From JBNKDD01 sp050288085 (GTDB taxonomy: Bacteria > Chloroflexota > Anaerolineae > Aggregatilineales > UBA3940), in assembly GCA_050288085.1 (NCBI GenBank), contig JBNKDD010000180.1, positions 1 through 11,539 of the forward strand: 11,539 bases of DNA, written 5' to 3'. The notes beneath the pieces were generated by a model. That model saw nothing but the letters and a program-made list of their open reading frames with translations, had not been told where the DNA came from and did no database searches. Position 1 is the first letter of the stretch, and each line of letters starts with the position of its first letter. The position numbers were made by a program, and so were the translations under genes. This document shows, piece after piece, positions 7,179 to 11,539 of this stretch.

Positions 7179-7218
7179 GGGGCGGCTGGAACAGACCTTC
7201 GGTCTACGTCGCCCCTAC
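7179..7218. repeat. Hairpin GGGGCG...CGCCCCTAC between convergent genes
   Basis: The outer stem is GGGGCG (7179-7184) with CGCCCC (7210-7215). The inner stem is AGACC (7193-7197) with GGTCT (7201-7205) around a 3-base loop. The element fills the gap between a plus-strand stop (7177) and the convergent minus-strand exporter stop (7228), so it may act as a bidirectional 3' end. No long T-run directly follows on either strand. Its ends match the palindrome at 6462-6486, so it belongs to the same repeat family. Confidence 0.65.
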
Positions 7219-7227
7219 ACATGTTTA

Positions 7228-8160
7228 TCACCCCTGGCTGACAACCTGCCTCCGGCGACCATCAAGCGTCACCACCCAGATACTCGCCAGCACAAACACC
7301 CCACCGATCAAATGCGGCCAGACAAACTGCTCCCCCAAAATCAGGTAGGATAGCAGCACCGCAGTGATCGGCATCAGGCTGGTAAAGACCGCCGAGGTGC
7401 TGCCTGACAATTTCGGAACTGCGCTGAACCACAGAATATAGGCGCTCACCGTTGCCGCCGGAAAGAAGACCGCGGGCGGGATGTAATCAACCAGTGGGAC
7501 GGCGGAAAAGTCAAAGTGCAGCGCTTCGATGATCCCCGGTGGCAGCGACAACAGGAACGCAAACCCGGTCAGGGCCAGGGTTGTTTCCATCGGCCCAACG
7601 CGATCCCCGGTGATCTTGCCCAGGAAGGTAAACAACGCCTCACCGATCACGGCACAGAACACCAGCAGGTTGCCCAGCAGCGAGGCCATGTTGATCGATC
7701 CGCCGCCAGCCTCCACCCCGATCAGGTTGATCACCAGGATTCCGCCAAAGGCCAAAACCACCCCAATACCCTCATTCCAGGAGGGGCGCTCACGGAGAAA
7801 TACCCACGATAGGATCATGATGATCGCCGGGGTGGTGCTGGTGATGATCCCGCTTTCGACCGCGCTGGTCAGGCGTAGGCCATAGAGCATCAGCACATAA
7901 AATAGAAATGCGCCGGACAAAGACTGGACAAACAGGATCAGCCAGTCGCGCCGGGATAAGGTCTTGAACTTGTGCAGGCTCCGCCAACAGAATAAGACCA
8001 TGATCGGCAGGCTGATGCCGAACCGGATCAGCGCAGCGAGATAAACCGGCCAACTGGTGGCGATCAGCTTGGTGGCAATAACCGAACTCCCCACGATCAT
8101 CATCGCCACCGCCGATTTGATATATGCTTCCAGACGTTCACGTTCCACGATAGACTCCAT
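7228..8160 (-). CDS. EamA/DMT-family transporter (ten-helix exporter)
   Basis: This protein of about 310 residues has ten predicted hydrophobic helices in two EamA repeats (about residues 13-145 and 162-298), the standard length and layout for drug/metabolite-transporter exporters. Family features include the ALIRFGISLP stretch early in repeat one, PAIIMILSWVFLRERPSW at the end of repeat one, and TSLMPITAVLLSYLILGE in repeat two. The substrate cannot be told from sequence; relatives export amino acids, metabolites or drugs. I prefer ATG 8160 because GGGGGTGA sits 7 bases upstream; GTG at 8163 is the alternative. An AraC-type gene lies upstream on the same strand, 106 bases away, suggesting a regulator-exporter unit. 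The ribosome-binding site is inside a perfect 11-bp stem, so translation may be gated by RNA structure. Confidence 0.92.
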   Translation of the reverse strand: MESIVERERLEAYIKSAVAMMIVGSSVIATKLIATSWPVYLAALIRFGISLPIMVLFCWRSLHKFKTLSRRDWLILFVQSLSGAFLFYVLMLYGLRLTSAVESGIITSTTPAIIMILSWVFLRERPSWNEGIGVVLAFGGILVINLIGVEAGGGSINMASLLGNLLVFCAVIGEALFTFLGKITGDRVGPMETTLALTGFAFLLSLPPGIIEALHFDFSAVPLVDYIPPAVFFPAATVSAYILWFSAVPKLSGSTSAVFTSLMPITAVLLSYLILGEQFVWPHLIGGVFVLASIWVVTLDGRRRQVVSQG

Positions 8161-8164
8161 CACA

Positions 8165-8224
8165 ACCTCACCCCCTTCCGAACCGCCAACGGCAGATCGA
8201 CCGCAGGAAGAGCGGGGGTGAGGT
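8165..8224 (-). promoter_or_regulatory. Leader hairpin that sequesters the exporter ribosome-binding site
   Basis: On the exporter mRNA strand the leader contains ACCTCACCCCC (from 8224-8214) and, 38 bases later, its exact inverse complement GGGGGTGAGGT (8175-8165). The second arm holds the exporter's Shine-Dalgarno (GGGGGTGA), ending a few bases before the ATG. A short CTTCC/GGAAG stem extends the helix inward after a small bulge. This is either a translational switch or an interspersed repeat that happens to supply the SD. Confidence 0.55.
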
Positions 8225-8266
8225 CATTAATTCAATTTTCTCAGCAACAGTCTAATGGATGGAGTC

Positions 8267-9106
8267 TTATCCGTCTTGTACAGAATTGCGGTATTGGCCG
8301 GGGGTGATGCCAAGCACCTGCTTGAAGCGGCGGTTGAGGTGGCTTTGATCGGTGAAGCCGGTGCCGGTGGCGATCTGGGCAATCGGCAGGTTGGAGTCGA
8401 GAAGCTGCCTGGCCCGCATCACCCGCACCTGGGTCAGATAGGCGTGGGGCGGCAGTCCGACCGTATCGCGGAATACCCGCAGGAAATGATAGGGACTCAG
8501 GCAGGCAACCTGGGCCAGATCATCGAGGGTGATATTTTGCGCGTAGTTGCCCTGGATGTAGGATTTCGCCCGTGCAACCGGCTCCTTCTCCGATCCGGTT
8601 GGGCGCAGTTTCACCGGGTCATCGATGTGGCGGGAGAGCAGTCGAGCCAGCGCCATGATCCAGCGCGATTCCCGTTCCAGGCGGTTAGTTGACTGCTCCA
8701 GAGTAATGTGCAGCCGCCGGAGCTGCTGCGCGGTGGACAGGTCATCGATCACCGTCTGTTTGAAGAAAGCCGGGTGAAACTCCCGCCCTGTGATCTTTGA
8801 GATCGCGTCTTGCAGGGTCGGCAGGTCGATATAAAACATGCGGTAGGTCCAGCCGTTTTCGGTGACCGGGTAGCCGGTGTGGACTTCGCCGGGGTTGCAG
8901 CATGCGATCTGGCCGGGGAAAGCCCGGTGAGTCGCACCGCGATAATAATAGGTGTGGACACCCGCCTCAACCATACCGACTACCAGTTCCTCGTGCATAT
9001 GCGGTGAGAAAACCTGCTTGACGTAATGCGCGTACAGCAGTTCAACGTCACCAAATTCGGGCAGCCTGGTAAACCTGGTATAGTCGCGGCCTGATTCCTT
9101 GCTCAT
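8267..9106 (-). CDS. AraC-family transcriptional regulator with N-terminal cupin domain
   Basis: This 279-residue protein has the classic two-domain AraC layout. The N-terminal region (about 15-100) looks like the AraC-type cupin ligand-binding domain, with histidines at 36, 38 and 76 (SPHMHEE, GEVHTGYP). The C-terminal domain (about 178-275) carries two helix-turn-helix units: ITLDDLAQVACLSPYHFLRV (192-211) and PIAQIATGTGFTDQSHLNRR (241-260), followed by FKQVLGITPGQYR, the standard family ending. It probably binds a small molecule and activates a nearby promoter. The exporter follows on the same strand, so it is the likely target or operon partner. The ATG at 9106 has a weak SD (CGGA). A 13-bp palindrome 31 bases upstream is a candidate autoregulatory site. 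The ligand is unknown. Confidence 0.93.
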   Translation of the reverse strand: MSKESGRDYTRFTRLPEFGDVELLYAHYVKQVFSPHMHEELVVGMVEAGVHTYYYRGATHRAFPGQIACCNPGEVHTGYPVTENGWTYRMFYIDLPTLQDAISKITGREFHPAFFKQTVIDDLSTAQQLRRLHITLEQSTNRLERESRWIMALARLLSRHIDDPVKLRPTGSEKEPVARAKSYIQGNYAQNITLDDLAQVACLSPYHFLRVFRDTVGLPPHAYLTQVRVMRARQLLDSNLPIAQIATGTGFTDQSHLNRRFKQVLGITPGQYRNSVQDG

Positions 9107-9136
9107 GATCCGTGCTCGTTCAATTTCCCGTGTGGT

Positions 9137-9149
9137 AGTTGGCCCAACT
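9137..9149. promoter_or_regulatory. Palindrome AGTTGG-C-CCAACT upstream of the AraC gene
   Basis: Six-base exact arms around a central C lie 31 bases upstream of the AraC-type start codon, in the divergent region shared with the plus-strand paralog array. The position fits an operator for the AraC gene. AraC-type proteins usually prefer direct repeats, so another regulator or chance is possible. Confidence 0.3.
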
Positions 9150-9192
9150 GTATAGGATATAGATAAGTTTTGCTAAAAATAGTTTGAGAGAA

Positions 9193-9351
9193 AATGCTGT
9201 TATTGTTCTGTATGCCCACATCGCCCAGACTGATAGTACAATCATCATATTCGGTAACATCGATAAACATTGCCGAGAATTGGCAGCAAATAATAATGGT
9301 GACTGCAATGGGGGACCAGGCACACAGCAGTGTGTTCTCTATTGCAGTTTT
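9193..9351 (+). promoter_or_regulatory. Structured leader L1 (candidate leader RNA or small RNA) upstream of the first array gene
   Basis: This stretch is homologous to 10942-11085 upstream of the fourth array gene. Shared blocks are AATGCTG, TTCTGTA, CATCG, a -10-like box in TAGTACAATC (9234-9243) and a long hairpin. The hairpin arms ACTGCAATGGGGGA (9302-9315) and TTCTCTATTGCAGT (9335-9348) pair at all 14 positions (three G-U), enclosing an inner CACAC/GTGTG stem with a 4-base loop. A short T-run (9348-9351) follows. An extra hairpin unique to this copy is TCGGTAA/TTGCCGA (9251-9276). No gene lies upstream on this strand, so a terminator for another gene is not the explanation; an attenuated leader or short RNA fits better. 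I found no good -35 box. Confidence 0.5.
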
Positions 9352-9392
9352 CATAAATAGCGGACAACTATAATCTAAGAGAGGCCAACATC

Positions 9393-9797
9393 ATGACCAG
9401 AAAGAATTATCAGATCGAGCGGCTGCCGGGTGAACCGATCATCCTGGCAGTGAACTACGAAGAGTTTTCCATTGCAGAAGATCAGCAGCCAGCGGACGCC
9501 GAAACCCGGATGATGCTGGATCAGGCGACCGAACCACTCTACCTGATCATAGATCTTACCCGGCAAACAATGAGGCTGGACGACATCATACTGGGGGCCA
9601 ATATCGGAGCCGGGGGACAGGCCCCCTTGTGGCAGCATCCAAATGTGCAGGAAGTGATCTTTGTGACAACCAAGGCTATTGTCAAACTGGCCATACAGGG
9701 CCTGGACAGCCTACCGTTCGGCAATACCCAGGCCAAAGCCTTTGAAACGCAGGAAGAAGCCCTAGCCTATGCCCGTACCCGGATTGCCGAGGTTTGA
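9393..9797 (+). CDS. Small paralogous protein 1, inferred SpoIIAA/STAS-like fold
   Basis: This 134-residue protein is the first of four tandem paralogs. The shared plan is an opening of YQIERLPGEPII type, an acidic helix DAETRMMLDQ (53-62 region), a core strand EPLYLIIDLT, a LDDIILGAN helix, PLWQHPNVQEVIFVT, and a C-terminal block with GNTQAKAFETQEEALAYAR. The strand-helix order, with IDLT-type core and a final FETQEEALAYA helix, resembles the SpoIIAA/STAS fold. That is my inference; I do not recognise a named family. There are no membrane segments or signal peptide, so it should be cytoplasmic. GAGAGG lies 9 bases upstream of the ATG. A structured leader precedes the gene and paralog 2 follows after 67 bases, suggesting an operon. 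Alternatively this is an unrelated alpha/beta family. Confidence 0.8.
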   Translation: MTRKNYQIERLPGEPIILAVNYEEFSIAEDQQPADAETRMMLDQATEPLYLIIDLTRQTMRLDDIILGANIGAGGQAPLWQHPNVQEVIFVTTKAIVKLAIQGLDSLPFGNTQAKAFETQEEALAYARTRIAEV

Positions 9798-9864
9798 TGA
9801 AATATGACCGGGCGAACGCTATGATCCGTCTCAGAGCAGCTACCATATAGCGGAGATAAAAGTC

Positions 9865-10272
9865 ATGGACAAGAAGAGTTTCCATGTTGAACTGCTGCCT
9901 GATGAACCGATCCTCTTGTTTGAGGTCACCAAAGAATACGCAGTAGCGAGAGATTGGCCTGAGGGGGATGCAGAAGTCCGGAAGTTCCTCGACCAGGCCA
10001 ATGAGCCACTTCATCACCTCATTGACCTGACAGAGGCTTCATTTACGCTGGATGACATTGTCGCTGGCGTTAATAACCTGTCCAGGGGGGAGGCGGCCTT
10101 ATGGATGCACCCGAACATTCAAGAATTGATCTTTGTAACCACCAATATCACCATCCAAATGGCCGCCAAGGGCTTAAACAGCCCGATGTTTGGCAGCATT
10201 CAGGCCAAGTTGTTCGAGACACGGGAAGAAGCCCTGGCGTACATCCATGTCAAAATTGCCGAGGATTTATGA
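9865..10272 (+). CDS. Small paralogous protein 2, inferred SpoIIAA/STAS-like fold
   Basis: This 135-residue protein is the most diverged of the complete copies. It keeps the opening VELLPDEPILL, EPLHHLIDLTEASFTLDDIV, LWMHPNIQELIFVT and IQAKLFETREEALAYI. It has lost the GGQ preceding the LW motif (it reads SRGEAALW), and it has Asn for Asp in GLNS against GLDS in the other three. These changes suggest functional divergence or a different partner. The SD is GGAG, about 10 bases before the ATG. Gaps of 67 bases upstream and 80 bases downstream, with no clear terminator, suggest co-transcription with copies 1 and 3. The function is unknown. Confidence 0.8.
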   Translation: MDKKSFHVELLPDEPILLFEVTKEYAVARDWPEGDAEVRKFLDQANEPLHHLIDLTEASFTLDDIVAGVNNLSRGEAALWMHPNIQELIFVTTNITIQMAAKGLNSPMFGSIQAKLFETREEALAYIHVKIAEDL

Positions 10273-10352
10273 AATCCTGATTGGCAGACAACCCATTACG
10301 CCTGAACGCCAAACGATGGACAATGACAATCTGCACAAGGAGATAACTGTTA

Positions 10353-10781
10353 ATGAGTACAAAGAACTACTACATTGATCTGCTGCCTGATGAACCTATC
10401 ATTCTGTCTGGACTCTACAAAGAGTTCTCCGTTGTGGCAGATCAACCCCGGTCAGACGCCGAAACCCGGCAGACCCTGGATCAAGTAAGCGAACCAGTTT
10501 ACCTGATCATCGACCTGACCGAGATTTCATTCTCCCTGGACGAACTCGTAGTTGGATCCAATTTCGCAGCCAGAGGTCAACACATCACCGATACCAGGGG
10601 CCAGTCGCCGTTATGGAAACATCCAAATATCAAAGAGTTGATCTTTGTAACTGACAAAAGGCTGATCAAGCTGGCCGTAATGGGCCTGGACAGCCTGGCG
10701 TTTGGTAACATTCAGGCCAAAGCCTTTGAAACTCAGGAAGAGGCGCTTGCCTATGCCCGTGCCAGGATAGCCGAGTATTAA
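10353..10781 (+). CDS. Small paralogous protein 3, inferred SpoIIAA/STAS-like fold
   Basis: This 142-residue protein is closest to copy 1 in its C-terminal block (FETQEEALAYARARIAE) and to copy 4 in its middle. It carries an insertion between the second helix and the PLW motif (ARGQHITDTRGQSPLW) that copies 1 and 2 lack and copy 4 shares in a different sequence. This loop is the main length difference in the family, so it may decide partner or ligand specificity. A clear AGGAG lies about 9 bases before the ATG. Its C-terminal GLDSLAFGNIQAKAF is nearly identical to copy 4's. A gap of 373 bases, holding a second structured leader and a terminator-like hairpin, follows, so this is probably the last gene of the first transcript. 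Confidence 0.82.
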   Translation: MSTKNYYIDLLPDEPIILSGLYKEFSVVADQPRSDAETRQTLDQVSEPVYLIIDLTEISFSLDELVVGSNFAARGQHITDTRGQSPLWKHPNIKELIFVTDKRLIKLAVMGLDSLAFGNIQAKAFETQEEALAYARARIAEY

Positions 10782-10941
10782 AGAAACGCTGTCCGACCAA
10801 ATCCACAACCAGGCGGAAGAAAAAAAACGGCTCGCATTAAACGGCGGGCTGTTCTGGCATCTTGCCAATCTTTCGGTGATGTGCCTGACGCGACAGGCCG
10901 TTCATACCGCCCTCCAATCCCGGTGATGGCGCAGTAAAAGG
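10782..10941. other. Gene-free spacer after array gene 3
   Basis: I see no supported gene, repeat or terminator in these 160 bases. One plus-strand frame stays open for about 51 codons (10771-10923, stop 10924-10926), but it has no ATG or SD near its beginning. It may be a remnant or chance. Confidence 0.5.
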
Positions 10942-11085
10942 AATGCTGCTATTATTCTGTAAGCTCTCATCGAGAGGCTGTTAGTATAATCGTCATTAAT
11001 TTCAGCAGACATAATCAAGTGTTAATAGTGGCTGTAATGGGGAACAGCACACGCAGTGGTGCGTCCCCTATTGCAGCCACTTTTT
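10942..11085 (+). promoter_or_regulatory. Structured leader L4 (candidate leader RNA or small RNA) upstream of the fourth array gene
   Basis: This is the second copy of the leader seen before array gene 1. AATGCTG begins at 10942. The -10-like TATAAT (10985-10990) lies in the shared TAGTATAATC block, and the hairpin follows 39 bases later, against 58 in the first copy, which has an extra hairpin. The central 40 bases of the two hairpins align without gaps. No convincing -35 element is visible. An RNA starting just after the box and ending at the T-run would be roughly 90 nt. Confidence 0.5.
11027..11085 (+). terminator. Strong hairpin with T-run (intrinsic-terminator-like)
   Basis: AGTGGCTGTAATGGGG (11027-11042) pairs with CCCCTATTGCAGCCACT (11065-11081) over 16 consecutive positions with two G-U wobbles. 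An inner ACGCA/TGCGT stem with a GTGG loop lies at 11051-11064. TTTTT at 11081-11085 follows the stem. It could end transcription from array gene 3, or act as a terminator within the leader of array gene 4, whose GTG start is 69 bases downstream. Confidence 0.6.
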
Positions 11086-11154
11086 GCTGAAGGATGACAG
11101 GCAGTGATTCTTTAACTTTGCAGGCATATCATAATCAACAGAGGAGACTACATA

Positions 11155-11539
11155 GTGAGCAATCAGAACTACCACATTGAACTACTACCAGATGAACCTG
11201 TCCTTATTTTTACTGCTTATAAAGCATACAGCCTGGCGGAAGATCAGCCTCAGGCAGGAGCCGAAGTCCAGCAGTACCTTGATCAAGCCAGCGAGCAGCT
11301 TTTCCATATCCTCGATATCACCGAGGCTTCGCTCTCACTGGACGATGTTATCCTTGCTGCCAATTTCGGAGCCAGGGGCCAGAATACCAACCCCAACGGT
11401 CAGCACGGACCGGTCTGGAAACACCCTAATCTCCGAGAATTAATCTTTGTGACCGATAAAAAGTTGGTCAATCTGGCTGTGCGGGGCCTGGACAGCCTGA
11501 TGTTTGGCAATATCCAGGCCAAGGTTTTCTATACACAGG
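11155..11539 (+). CDS. Small paralogous protein 4, inferred SpoIIAA/STAS-like fold (3' end cut by window edge)
   Basis: This gene is read from GTG at 11155, preceded by GAGGAG at 9-base spacing. No in-frame ATG fits, and the GTG start gives M-S-N-Q-N-Y, matching M-S-T-K-N-Y in copy 3. The 128 codons in the window show the full family plan: HIELLPDEPVLIF, DQASEQLFHILDITEASLSLDDV, the long-loop version before VWKHPN (ARGQNTNPNGQHGPVW), LRELIFVTDKKLVNLAV and GLDSLMFGNIQAK. About 15-20 residues should be missing. It has its own structured leader, so it may be transcribed separately from copies 1-3 and may begin a further series beyond the window. Its function is unknown. Confidence 0.82.
   Translation, partial: MSNQNYHIELLPDEPVLIFTAYKAYSLAEDQPQAGAEVQQYLDQASEQLFHILDITEASLSLDDVILAANFGARGQNTNPNGQHGPVWKHPNLRELIFVTDKKLVNLAVRGLDSLMFGNIQAKVFYTQ

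Noticed and set aside
7529..7885. Plus-strand frame of 118 codons opposite the exporter
   Set aside because: It is antisense to a well-supported EamA gene and its composition is typical of a shadow.
10771..10926. Open plus-strand frame of about 51 codons after array gene 3, natural-looking in its second half
   Set aside because: It begins right after a stop inside gene 3, with no ATG or SD near the beginning, and does not resemble the paralog family. At best it is a remnant.
9393..11539. Toxin-antitoxin or phage-defence interpretation of the small-gene array
   Set aside because: No nuclease, toxin, helicase or other effector signature is visible in the four proteins or directly beside them; paralogy alone does not support it.
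1859..11539. Direct functional link between the kinase pair and the STAS-like array, as in partner-switching systems
   Set aside because: Unrelated genes and more than 3 kb separate them, the STAS-like fold is itself inferred, and no anti-sigma or phosphatase gene is seen. It is kept only as a speculation in the summary.

Overview
The window looks like part of a chromosome from a Chloroflexota bacterium, probably Anaerolineae-like. This is inferred from style, not from a marker gene. The signs are membrane-anchored Ser/Thr kinases fused through Pro/Thr-rich linkers to WD40 propellers, moderate-to-high G+C in most genes (about 60% in a sampled kinase stretch), and intergenic regions full of short palindromes. 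No rRNA, tRNA, CRISPR array or transposase gene was seen.

Layout. (1) Positions 1-1582, minus strand: two tandem paralogs of an isoprenylcysteine-carboxylmethyltransferase-like membrane protein; the downstream copy is cut by the window edge. (2) 1583-1858: a divergent intergenic region with a near-perfect palindrome and a candidate promoter. (3) 1859-6231, plus strand: two kinase-TM-WD40 genes that overlap by 4 bp (ATGA). The first has every catalytic residue I looked for. The second is a pseudokinase: HRD has become HCM, and the P+1 threonine has become Glu. It also carries a nearly exact 57-bp tandem repeat next to its membrane segment. (4) 6232-7218: a cluster of small hairpins, then an A+T-rich gene for a membrane-anchored protein that may carry an ARC6-IMS/NTF2-like domain, bracketed by two palindromes sharing the ends GGGGCG...CGCCCCTAC. 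(5) 7228-9106, minus strand: an AraC-type regulator followed by an EamA/DMT exporter whose ribosome-binding site lies in a perfect 11-bp stem. (6) 9393-11539, plus strand: four tandem paralogs of a small (134-142 aa) protein family, inferred to have a SpoIIAA/STAS-like fold. The fourth is cut by the window edge.

The most unusual items are the kinase/pseudokinase pair and the four-gene array. The leaders of the first and fourth array genes are homologous to each other. Both contain a -10-like box and a long hairpin whose base changes mostly preserve pairing, including one two-sided compensatory change. That points to a structured leader RNA or small RNA duplicated along with the genes.

How the genes may work together (inference): the kinase pair probably forms one translationally coupled signalling unit with two extracytoplasmic propellers. 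The AraC protein probably controls the exporter downstream of it. A link between the kinases and the STAS-like array is possible by analogy with partner-switching systems, but nothing in the sequence shows it.
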